This document shows positions 1 through 8,144 of a DNA stretch of 10,841 nucleotides, piece by piece. The position numbers and the translations under genes were made by a program. The notes under the pieces are model-generated. The model did not search any database. It saw only the letters and a program-made list of their open reading frames with translations, and was not told where the DNA came from. Source of the DNA: Coemansia sp. RSA 1804 (taxonomy: Eukaryota; Kickxellomycota; Kickxellomycetes; Kickxellales; Kickxellaceae); contig JANBTH010000827.1 of the NCBI GenBank assembly GCA_027578815.1, positions 1-10,841 on the forward strand, read 5' to 3'. How positions within the stretch are numbered: the first letter of the stretch is position 1; each line of letters opens with the position of its first letter.

Positions 1-1275
1 CCAGCGGGAAGCAATCTTACATCATCGTCTCCTTGTGCTCTTTCGCATAGCGACACAATGCCTGCAACTATGTCTCTCGGTCGGTCGTCGGCAAAGAAGA
101 TGCGCGTGTCCAGCACCCAGAGCCACAGCGGCGTTGGAACACTGGCCATCCCGGCATCGGCGCTGTCGGAGACGCCTATGCCACACACAAGCAACGGAAG
201 CTGCACATTCAACAGCATTTCGGCGGTATCTTCGTACCCCCAGACGCCGCTGTTTGCTCCATCGCCCGGGCTTATCAACTCGTCCACTATGTCTGCTGTA
301 AGCACTACTGGTACTCGTTCGCCGTTGAGCCAGTCTACGCAGTTTCATTTCCACATGCCCTCGCCTTGCTCAGTCCCTCTGCCTCCGTCGGCCATAGACC
401 TTGCATCTGTGCCAACCACATGCGCCGACGGCAGCGTCGCAAGCTACCCTATGGGTGGTGCCTTTTTTGGCGGCCCGCTTTCTGGAAATGGGAGCGATGC
501 AGCCTCTGCGAATGGTATCGAGGGCGCTACATTTTTCTCTGCCGACACTGCTGCGATTATGACTACCGGCAGCGATAGCAGTATGTATAACGTGCGTCGC
601 TCCAATATGCCATCCAGGATCTCGTGGCATGGTCCCGATAGCATGACACAGGAATTTGCATCCGCCCATCATCACCAGCATCCAGCCAAGATTGACATGT
701 CAATGGGTCTTGAAGCCTCAGACCTTGGTCTTTCGATGTTTGCTGAAGGACGTTCCCATGGCGTAAATGTTGGTGCCAACAACAACAGCAACAACGTCAG
801 CGCATCCTCCGCGGACTGGTCTATGCTAGCTGGCATTCCTGCCCCAACTCATGCTCATATGCATGATGAGACTACAGCAGCAACGGAATTTTCGATGAAT
901 GCTCCGCTTCAGAATATGGGCGGTATGAGCGTTGGTGTTGCTCAGGTCTCAAACCACGGTTCCACTGATGGCTATCAGAACCAGACTCATCATCAGCACC
1001 ACAGTTACCACCATCACCAACAGCAGCATTCGCGTCCCGTAGGGTTGATGGCTGTCGATGTAATGGTGCCGGCGAGTGCAGATAACTGCAATAGCAGCGG
1101 CAATGGAAATGGTAATTCGGGAATCATGTCTTTTTACGACGAGATGATTCGCGACTCGGCCTCGCTTATGAATGTCTTTGGCCAGGATCTTTCAGGCTGG
1201 CAATGCCCTACAAAGACCAACACAATTGATCCCGCAGCTTTGTGCGCGGTTGATCCGGAAGCCAACCCGCTCTAA
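1..1275 (+). CDS. 3' part of a low-complexity, probably regulatory protein (5' end outside window)
   Basis: The frame is open from base 1 to a TAA at 1273-1275. The first ATG is at 58 (405 residues from there), but no stop precedes it, so the gene probably begins left of the window. No folded domain is visible. Counting from ATG58, there is a small basic patch at residues 12-16 (AKKMR), Ser/Thr/Pro-rich sequence to about residue 140, a His-rich run near 201-208, an Asn-rich run near 239-246, and a His/Gln-rich stretch near 307-325. Two acidic-hydrophobic segments, 218-231 (LEASDLGLSMFAEG) and 359-381 (containing FYDEMIRDSASLMNVF), look like transcription activation motifs. The last residues are TIDPAALCAVDPEANPL. 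This composition is typical of the disordered tails of fungal transcription factors. That role is inferred from composition only; the DNA-binding domain, if any, is not in view. Coding status is well supported by the long open frame. Confidence 0.75.
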   Translation, partial: PAGSNLTSSSPCALSHSDTMPATMSLGRSSAKKMRVSSTQSHSGVGTLAIPASALSETPMPHTSNGSCTFNSISAVSSYPQTPLFAPSPGLINSSTMSAVSTTGTRSPLSQSTQFHFHMPSPCSVPLPPSAIDLASVPTTCADGSVASYPMGGAFFGGPLSGNGSDAASANGIEGATFFSADTAAIMTTGSDSSMYNVRRSNMPSRISWHGPDSMTQEFASAHHHQHPAKIDMSMGLEASDLGLSMFAEGRSHGVNVGANNNSNNVSASSADWSMLAGIPAPTHAHMHDETTAATEFSMNAPLQNMGGMSVGVAQVSNHGSTDGYQNQTHHQHHSYHHHQQQHSRPVGLMAVDVMVPASADNCNSSGNGNGNSGIMSFYDEMIRDSASLMNVFGQDLSGWQCPTKTNTIDPAALCAVDPEANPL

Positions 1276-2576
1276 GCAGACCACGGTACATTCAGCGTCT
1301 TTTTTCAATTGAAGCAGGTCTTTCATTTCGTCATTGCTGACCTGAGCACGCCCATCTGTGCTTAGGCATTCTGCCATTCATTGCATAAATCTCTCGATCT
1401 TCTGATCCTGAGCTGAACAAACATCTGCATGCATTATTATTTTGCGCATTCGCCGGTATAAAAAACGCCATTTGCATCTCAAGACTTTCATCATCATCAT
1501 ATGGGGAGCTGAACTTCCCTGCCTCTTTCCCTGACATACTCGCATATCTCTTTTGATCTGATAGACGTGTACTTTACCCACATTCCATCTCTTCAAGATC
1601 TTGAAGCTCTACTGCTTCATTCTTTGGCATTTTTCATGACTCTTTTGGGGAGTAGCCATTGTCCCGTTCATCGGCTTCTCTATTTCTCTCGCGAATGCTC
1701 TCGTAGTGTCTGGAATTGACACGTATACGTTGAAGCTTCTGCTTTCTCTGTTTATCCTATGATATGCTTAGGATACACTCTTACATATCGCCTTTTTGCA
1801 AGAAGCAGCGATTTGGCTTTGGCGAGAAAGAGATCTATTCCGATCTTTCTTTCGCTAATGCACTGGATCTTCCAAATTCCTCCTTTTCCATCTCTTATCT
1901 CTGTTTCCTTTCTTCCTCTCTAAATCTCTCCCTCTCTTTTATAATGTTTTGTTTTTTCCTATTTTTCGATATGATTTTTTCGTTTAAACTCCTTGCTTCA
2001 TTTCATTTCTAAAATGACAAAAAAACCTTTTACCTTGGCGTATTCGAATAACAAACACAGTTAAACATCGGCCAGAACTAGGATGTGCAATATGTAGCAG
2101 ACATGCCCTGATATGATTTGACTGCGCAGATACAAGTGATGTATCACCCAAGGTCATGAAACATTTTGATTATTGGATTTTGTGAGACAAGCTGTTTTTG
2201 AAATGTTAATGTTCTGACAGTAAAAGAAAGAAAACTCGTTCATGGCACCTTAAAAACACGCCTCACTCTGCCTATGCAAATAATCGCAGTCTTTTACTTG
2301 GTCTGTCTAGAATGGCTTGGCTGAGAGTGTACTTTCATCAAAACAAAATTTTTTATGCGTAAACAAGAAAAATGCTTTTTCGCTTATTTAAAACTGCGGT
2401 CACACTTTATTTTCGCTATTTCTGCTTCTTTCATTTATTGTTTTTTAATTCCACAGATATTTCAGCTACTCATTTTCTGTTTTATTTTCTATGGCAATCT
2501 GATAGGAAACGAATCTATTTTACAGTACACACCCATTGCTGTTCGGCGTTTATCCAGGCCACCGCATTTACATAAA
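1276..2576. other. intergenic spacer: 3' flank of the left gene and 5' flank of the NUP88-like gene
   Basis: No supported gene in 1.3 kb. The left part should hold the 3' UTR of the first gene. Between about 1830 and 2010 the + strand is strongly pyrimidine-rich. A TATA-box-like TATAAAAAA lies at 1457-1465, and a 16-codon ORF with a good start context (AAAATGA) is at 2013-2063; neither is enough to call a gene. The right part (about 2220-2576) is AT-rich and should hold the promoter and 5' UTR of the nucleoporin gene. A three-codon upstream ORF (ATG at 2491, stop at 2500-2502) could be in that leader, depending on where transcription starts. Confidence 0.6.
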
Positions 2577-5500
2577 ATGGGTATGAATTTGGATTGCGCT
2601 GAATTATTAGCTACAAAGCCCTGTTTACGATAGTATGGCTTATTTAGCTAACAGTGAAACACCAACACACTCTTTGTTTTCTAAATTTCATCTGGAGTAC
2701 TTGTAGAGACCGACGAATGGCTGCAAATCCTCGCACAACACTCGGTATTTAGCGAACCCAAGGGCTCTTCGACACGCAGGGCTAATGTAGGCGAGTCCGG
2801 TGATGCGGCTAAAAGCGGACCTTCGACACGTCGTCAATGTGTGGCGGTTAGAGGAACTGATCTCTTTGTTGCCGTTGGAAAGGAGATGCGTTGGATCAAC
2901 TTGAAGGCATGCAAGGACGCATTCGTTCGGTATGAAAGCAAACGTATGGGGATACGCGGGTTTTCGAGTGCGGAGGACTTGGAGACAAAACAGGACGCAG
3001 TCAGTAATGTGCCTTGGTACCGTCTGGGATGCGAGGCGTTGTCTTTCGATATTAACAAACTGGTGATTAATCAGTCCGGCAAGCTCCTTGTGGCAATGGG
3101 CGTCCACCACGTTGCAGTCGTTGTGCTACCTCCACCAGGCGCTTCCACAAGAAAGAATGCCGGCGGTGCATTTGGCGCCGCACGCCATGAGGATTCCGAT
3201 GACGAAGAATCCAGGGAGCACGGTGTTTGGTATGATTGTAGGTCCATGTTGGTGGGCTTGGCTGCGGAGGGCAAAGGAAACGGAGCAGGCAAAAGGCGTT
3301 CGTCGGGAGTTGGAGCAGACATGTCAGTGGCAGAGAATTGGTCTGTACGCACACGGGTTGTTGACGTCCTGTGGCATCCGCTGTCGGCAAACGACTCCCA
3401 TCTGCTGATTCTCCACGCAACCGGCACGGTAAAGATGTTTGATGTGTCGGAGGACCTGGACGCCCCAGAACAGATTGTGTCTCTGTTTGGTGCAAGCTCA
3501 TCAGGAAGCTCTGCATTTGCAATGAGCCATGCTGTCAGCTTCTGTCTGGGCAGCAGCATTTCTGCAGGATGGTCACGGGTGACTGTATTTGTGCTTACAA
3601 ACATTAGCGAGCTATACAGTCTGTGTCCCGTGATACCGCGTCGATGCTGCGTTGAGCGCGAGTGGCTTGAGAGTTTGCTTGAGTCCGCAGAGCTCGATGT
3701 GCGTGAATGGCAGGCTGAGGAGTACGAGTCCATCGGGCGTGTATACACGCCGCCTGAGCTTGCAAATGCCAGGGCGGCTGCAAAGTGGCTGAATCAGGTT
3801 CTTGATCTCAGCAAAGGCAAGGCGGCGTCCACGCGTCCTGCGTCGCTTGGTTCGCTTGCCACTGCGTCTGGCCACGACTGTATATACCTGAATCTGCCAC
3901 CCAGCCTTGTTAAAACGCCTGTCCCACAGGGCCCGTACTTGTTCCAGCCCGAGCCAAAGTCTGTAGAGGAATCTGGTCTCGACTCTGAGGACAGTTCGTC
4001 AGAGTATGGCTCCGACGGGGGATACGACGCCTACGCTGGCGGCTGTGATCCTGAAGATGCGTGTGATGTGGTATACTTGCAGCCAGGAAGCAGCACCCAT
4101 GGCGTGAGCGCCGGACTAGTGGCCATATCGTACTGCGATGCACGTGTGGAGGTTTTTGCTGATCTTGAGCCAGTGATGTGTCGCTGGTCCATGCCTCTTA
4201 GCAAGGGATCGCGGTCGCGAGAGCTACCTGTTCTTGCTACGTTGGCCAGCATCGATCTGACTGTTGCGCCGCTGACAAGCGAAAGCGACGATGCACAGGA
4301 TGCCCACGGCAATCGCCGTAGCCAAAGGGGTGTGGGAGCGACAGTAACGCTGCAGAAAGATCCGCTGAGCCCTGCTGTTTTTTATGCACTTCACCAGCAC
4401 GGTGTGCATCGAGTTGACGTCCGGAAGTGGGCGGTTCTTTTGGACAAGGCAATTGGCCTTGGAGACGACGAGGATAGACGCGTAGCACTAGAGAACCTGT
4501 TATACATGCTGGATGGGCGCGGACGCATGTCTTCTGCTCGAGGTGTTGGTGCAGCTGGCACGAGTAACGGTGGCGACGAAAGCGAGCGAGGAGCTTTGGC
4601 GCGCAGGTGTGTGCAGTGTGTTGTGCATACGTTTCCACGCGCATCGCAGCCAACCATGCCTGTTGTAGGCGCTGTAGTGATTGATGACATTTACCTTTCT
4701 TATTCGTTACTTGCGCTGGTTTCTCCGTGTCGGCTGGTTGGCATTTCGTTGCCGTTGCCCAGCAACGCGTTAGATGACGATGACGACGACGACGATAAAG
4801 ACGAAGATGACGATGAGAATGCTTCTTTGGGCGAGGGCGATGAGGATGCCGATGATGACGGTAAGAGGCGTCGCCGTATTGATCTCTCGTTGGGGACCAA
4901 AGACGTGGTGTATGTGCCGCGGCTGCCAAAGAACGGATACAAGCCGCCGGCTGCTCTGAGCGGCGATGGCTCTGCTGTGCAGCAGCCACGGTTTGTGCTT
5001 CGTGACGACAACTCCGTTAGCGAGGGCGATGACATCAGCGAAGAGAAGCTCAAGTTGCTGGGCTCTGTTGTCGGCCAACTTCATTCGCAGTTGAAGGTGG
5101 TTGCCGATGCCCACTCAAGTATGCGCGAACATATGGATTTGCAGGTGCTGGAACACAGACGCCAGCACGACAAGCTTGCGGCAATATCCTCAGGCTTTCA
5201 GAAGCATTTTGAGCAGATGCAACAGTCGCAACTGCGGATAGATGCGCTGCAAGAGAACACGCGCAAATTGAGCGTGCGTGTTGATCAGGCGCTGCGTCAG
5301 TTGCTCAGCTTCTACCAGCCGGAGCTGACGGCTGCAGAGCGCGTCTTTGGGCAAGAGGTGCGGGAAATGGAAATGTATGTTAATGGCGCTGATGGATATC
5401 GCCAAGCAGTGGATGGCCTTCACGAGCGCGTCAATGAAATGCAAACGCTGATAAGATCGGCCACGCGTGCACAAGATGCCGCTGCTGCATCGAGAACAAT

Positions 5501-5648
5501 GGCTACCTCTCGGCTGTCCAGCGCAGCACTGGAGAATATACGGAATACGCTTGATAATGAACAGAGCAGTTTGAAGCACACATGCGAGCGTATTGAGGAG
5601 CTGCAGATCCGTGTGGAGGACATTTGCGACGAGCAGACACAACAGTGA
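2577..5648 (+). CDS. NUP88: Nup82/Nup88-family nucleoporin (two exons: 2577-2580 and 2707-5648)
   Basis: This is a nuclear pore complex subunit. In characterised fungi and animals this family carries an N-terminal beta-propeller and a C-terminal coiled coil that joins the Nup62/Nsp1 and Nup214/Nup159 partners on the cytoplasmic face, where mRNA export is completed. The spliced model gives 981 residues. Visible signs: an N-terminal DEWLQILAQHSVF segment (about 4-16); RQCVAVRGTDLFVAVG (44-59), a propeller first strand; INQSGKLLVAMGVHHVAVVVLP (about 122-143, family-like); and VVDVLWHPLSANDSHLLIL with W224, the most typical motif. Acidic low-complexity stretches occur at about 423-440 and 691-719. 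Helical coiled-coil sequence runs from about 778 to the end and includes the characteristic PELTAAERVFGQEVREME segment. The protein is longer than yeast Nup82 or human NUP88 (roughly 710-740 residues) mainly through these low-complexity insertions. The family call is from remembered motifs, not a search. Confidence 0.85.
2581..2706 (+). other. predicted spliceosomal intron directly after the NUP88 start codon
   Basis: In the long exon the conserved N-terminus is open upstream only to a TAA at 2682-2684 and contains no ATG. At 2577-2580 there is AAAATGG followed immediately by the donor GTATGA (2581-2586). A CTAAC branch site lies at 2648-2652, a pyrimidine-rich run at about 2668-2683, and the first YAG after it at a usable distance is TAG at 2704-2706. 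The phase fits: exon 1 ends after one base of codon 2 (G) and exon 2 begins AG, giving GAG, so the protein starts METDEWLQ. The intron is 126 nt. The branch-to-acceptor distance (about 55 nt) is on the long side. Retention would hit a stop at 2631-2633 after 18 residues. Confirmation needs RNA reads. Confidence 0.72.
4773..4859 (+). repeat. Asp/Glu-rich codon-repeat tract inside NUP88
   Basis: This GAY/GAR-rich stretch encodes eight consecutive Asp, then further Asp/Glu clusters (residues about 691-719 of the 981-residue model), and is followed at once by the basic KRRRR. The DNA is an imperfect GAT/GAC trinucleotide array, so replication slippage may change its length. It sits between the propeller part and the coiled-coil part of the protein, where a flexible linker is plausible. 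Confidence 0.75.
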
Positions 5649-5684
5649 ACTTTTTTCCTTTTCCTTTTTCTTTTTTCTTTGTTT

Positions 5685-5703
5685 GTTTGCCAAAAAAGCA
5701 AAC
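5685..5703 (+). other. small hairpin in the NUP88 3' flank
   Basis: GTTTGC at 5685-5690 and GCAAAC at 5698-5703 form a perfect 6-bp stem around the loop CAAAAAA. It follows a pyrimidine tract that begins only a few bases after the NUP88 stop. It may be a structured 3' UTR element, but the stem is short and AT-containing, so chance is a real alternative. Confidence 0.3.
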
Positions 5704-6465
5704 GTGAATAATGTGTGTGTACGCAGTATTGACGACTTGTGTTGGGAATAATGAATACGATTGCTTTGGGCCTTTTGCAAATCAATAGCCTCGAGCATAC
5801 ACCAAGAATTCCTTTCCACTAACGATTCAGCTGTTGCTTGCACAGCAATTGTTTCTTGTGTATCACCTCCACTCCATACAGCGCACATGTTGCGTGGTTG
5901 AATCATGCACCTAGCATTCCTTGTCTGTGCTTGTCATCCCTTATTCCAACATATTCGTTATCATTTGTTGTTTCTTTGTTTGTCTGTTTGCTTTCTTTTT
6001 GGAAATATGCATATTGCATATAACGCTTTTTGACATTTGTTATTCTACAACTGCTGGCACGTGGCGGGAAAATGTCGCAATTGAGGCACTTGGTACAAAA
6101 CAATAGGCAAAATCCATTGTGTTAGGACGAGAAAAGGAGCAAACAAAAGGATATGCAGGCTAGCAGCAACAACGAATTTTGCTGGAGGCTGCACACTTAT
6201 TGCTCAATTTTGCTGCTTCTCGTTATGTGTCTGCTTTTTTGTTCTCTGCCTTTATTCAAAACGAGCAACAAACATTTCACATGTGTGCCAATCCGGAGAT
6301 CATTGTCAATGCGAGGCAAGAAAATTTAGAAGAACTCGGGTATTGATGCAAGTGCAATGGTAACGTGGTCTATGCTTCGATCTCGCTTTGCTAAATTAAT
6401 CCACAATTTCTTTTTCACCCACGTAATTTGACAACAGTTCTATCAGATTCTCGGTCACGGAAGCA

Positions 6466-6479
6466 AAATATATATATTT
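6466..6479 (-). promoter_or_regulatory. TA-rich palindrome, possible 3'-end processing element of the bHLH gene
   Basis: A 14-bp perfect palindrome (AAATATATATATTT) lies about 160 bp downstream of the bHLH stop codon on its strand. TATATA-type elements promote cleavage and polyadenylation in yeasts, so a 3'-end role is plausible. This rests on position and composition only; a simple TA microsatellite is the alternative. Confidence 0.3.
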
Positions 6480-6636
6480 CATATTACTATACACATAACA
6501 CGGAGAAAAACTAAACATTTGGGAGATGCAGAAAAAAGGGGGGGAAGAAGATGCCAGGCCATGAACACAGAGACAAGGACTTCCCAGCAAGTACGGTGTA
6601 GGTCAATAGAGAGCATCCAATAATGCTTGCTCCCGT

Positions 6637-7201
6637 TTATTTCACCGATTCCTTGTACACAGTGTTCTTGGTGGTATCTATATGCAAACGGAGCATGTGG
6701 ATCTCGGTTTCCTGAGCTGATATAACCTCAATTGCCTTTTTGAGGACCTCCCACTTGCTCAGGCGGATGCTCTTGTCAATGGGGAGGCATTTGCGCAACG
6801 TGTCAAAGAGATTCTTCATCTCACGACGTCGACGGCGCTCGGCAAGCTTGTGAATTGTACGGATCTTTGCCGTTGTCATTACTGTGCCATCTGCGCCATG
6901 CGTCTGAGAGGCATCGTCGTAGCAGTCAAGAATATCGTCAGCATCATCGTGCTCAATGTGTTCTGGAAGTGAATGGTGCTCCATGCGTTGCTGCGTCAAG
7001 TTAATGCCTGGCATGACCGGCGGCGATGGCGGCGAGTGTCCAAGCATTGGCGGCGGACGAGGGATGATGATGGGGGCGACAGACGACCCAGATGCTTCAG
7101 ATGAAGATAGTGCCATGATGGGACCGCCTGGCCCAGTAAGAGCAACGCTGCCGTAGTGAAGAGAGTTTGAGTTCAATGATGCCTGTCTCTGCTGCCGTGA
7201 C

Positions 7202-7243
<42 letters not shown>

Positions 7244-8073
7244 AGCTGTCCGTTCTGCTGGAATGGGGATGGCACTGATTTTGCAAGAAGTGCGGTCCTT
7301 TGCTTGCGCGGTGCTGCTGCTGCCAGCGGTGCTGGGGTTGTTGGGGAGATGGGCGAGGACAGAGCAACCGAGGAGATGGCTGTTGCTGCCCGCGATACAG
7401 AAAAGTCGCCGCTGTTGCTACCAAGGGCTTCGTGTCTGGACTTTGGCGATGCTGATGTTCGCACTAAGCCGCCAGCGGCTGAGGCAGTCGGCAGTGAATA
7501 TGAGCTAGGCATGTGGTAGGGTGCAAAGCGTGACGATGCTGACGATGGAGGAGAGTGCATAAATGAAGACTGCTGCTGCATGATAGGATCCGTGGTCACC
7601 TGCGCCACTCGAAACACGTTGTTGCTGTGCAATTGAGATTGATGTGCGACAGAGCCATTGTGGGGCGAGATAGCGTTGGTTTTGTGCATTTCGTACGCAG
7701 ATGCTGTCTGATGCTGCTCGTGGCTTCTGATCACCGGTGGAGACCTTGACAGAAAGGTGCTGCTGGTCGCAGTCTGGCCGGGGTACGATGAGGGCTGTGT
7801 AGCAAGATGCCGCTGCTGCTGCTGGTATGTGCTGGTTGCGTCGCTGCCAGTGTTGTTGTAAACTGTAGTACCGCTGCTTTCGCTGTGGATGCTATACCGG
7901 GTCCCCATAGGTGAGTGTGGGCCGCCAGGACTTTTGTTTGCTGTGCGTTCAAAGGGAATGGGTCTAGGACCCACTGAACTCGCTGTTGCTGAGCCAGTGC
8001 TGTGTGCGAGTGTCGGGCTGTGCAGTGTACCCGCAACCTCGCGAAAGCTTGGAAGCGCAATTTTCCTGTCCAT
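6637..8073 (-). CDS. class B bHLH transcription factor with polyglutamine tract
   Basis: A complete 478-residue protein in one exon. Its ATG (8073-8071) is the first in frame after an upstream stop at 8127-8125 and has a strong context (GCCATGG). It should be nuclear and bind E-box DNA as a dimer. The C-terminus is the bHLH domain: basic region 403-417, helix 1 about 418-431, loop about 432-438, helix 2 about 439-465. His408, Glu412 and Arg416 occupy the 5/9/13 positions that in class B proteins read CACGTG. Helix 2 is followed by only about 13 residues, so no long leucine zipper is present. The preceding 400 residues are Ser/Pro/His-rich: an N-terminal ALPSFREV motif (6-13), a 14-Gln run (278-291), a Pro-rich stretch (338-355) and an acidic patch DDADDILDCYDD (376-387) that could activate transcription. 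It converges on the nucleoporin gene. The family is secure; the specific regulon is unknown. Confidence 0.92.
6640..6867 (-). other. bHLH domain-coding segment (residues 403-478)
   Basis: Reads KIRTIHKLAERRRRREMK (403-420) as the DNA-contacting basic region, then NLFDTLRKCLP of helix 1. A short loop follows, then SKWEVLKKAIEVISAQETEI of helix 2. The Ser-Lys at the start of helix 2 and the Leu/Ala/Ile core spacing match the bHLH consensus. The helix continues briefly with hydrophobic residues (MLRLHI), too short for a Myc/Max-type zipper. Confidence 0.93.
7201..7242 (-). repeat. CAA trinucleotide microsatellite coding for 14 Gln
   Basis: On the + strand this is CTG followed by 13 TTG units without interruption; read on the - strand it is 13 CAA plus one CAG codon, residues 278-291 of the bHLH protein. 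Pure trinucleotide arrays of this length are prone to length change between strains, and Q-rich tracts in transcription factors commonly modulate activity. Long runs of Asn or Val seen in other frames here are shadows of this repeat. Confidence 0.95.
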
Positions 8074-8144
8074 GGCAGCTGAGATTCTCTTTGAGAGTGT
8101 CTTGAATATGATTATAAGCTGCTTCTATTTGACCCGCTACGTGA

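Larger units (their letters stand above)
5649..6636. other. spacer between convergent genes (3' flanks of NUP88 and the bHLH gene)
   Basis: No gene is supported in these 988 bp. The nucleoporin stop is followed by a pyrimidine-rich tract (5651-5690) and a small hairpin (5685-5703). No perfect AATAAA is seen close to the NUP88 stop; AT-rich candidates such as GAATAATG occur at about 5706 and 5747. A perfect 7-bp inverted repeat ATATGCA/TGCATAT lies at 6005-6021. A CACGTG E-box followed by GGCGGGAAAA lies at 6058-6072. On the right, a TA-rich palindrome (6466-6479) probably belongs to the 3' end of the bHLH transcript. Confidence 0.6.

Noticed and set aside
1785..1820. U5-snRNA-like CGCCTTTTTGC loop
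   Set aside because: It does not match the invariant U5 loop, and no stem or Sm site surrounds it.
1764..2012. 82-codon + strand open frame rich in Ser, Phe and Leu
   Set aside because: It is the translation of a pyrimidine-rich tract, which gives Ser/Phe/Leu codons without stops.
2136..2217. Possible C/D box snoRNA (GTGATGT near 2136, CTGA at 2214)
   Set aside because: The C box deviates from RTGATGA, there is no convincing terminal stem, and no clear internal C'/D' boxes.
2841..2843. GTG as a start codon for NUP88
   Set aside because: The conserved family N-terminus continues upstream in the same frame, and a spliced ATG explains it; GTG starts are rare in eukaryotes.
4141..4146. CACGTG inside the NUP88 coding sequence
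   Set aside because: It is within coding DNA with no sign of a regulatory context; a six-base match is expected by chance.
4700..5053. Antisense open frame rich in Ser
   Set aside because: It is the reverse-strand shadow of the GAY-rich Asp tract and coiled-coil part of NUP88.
5190..5906. 238-codon open frame on the - strand
   Set aside because: It mostly overlaps the NUP88 coiled coil antisense; no recognisable domain, and the sense gene explains the lack of stops.
7167..7508. Open frame on the + strand with a long Val run, and a - strand frame with a long Asn run
   Set aside because: Both are other-frame readings of the bHLH gene's CAA repeat.
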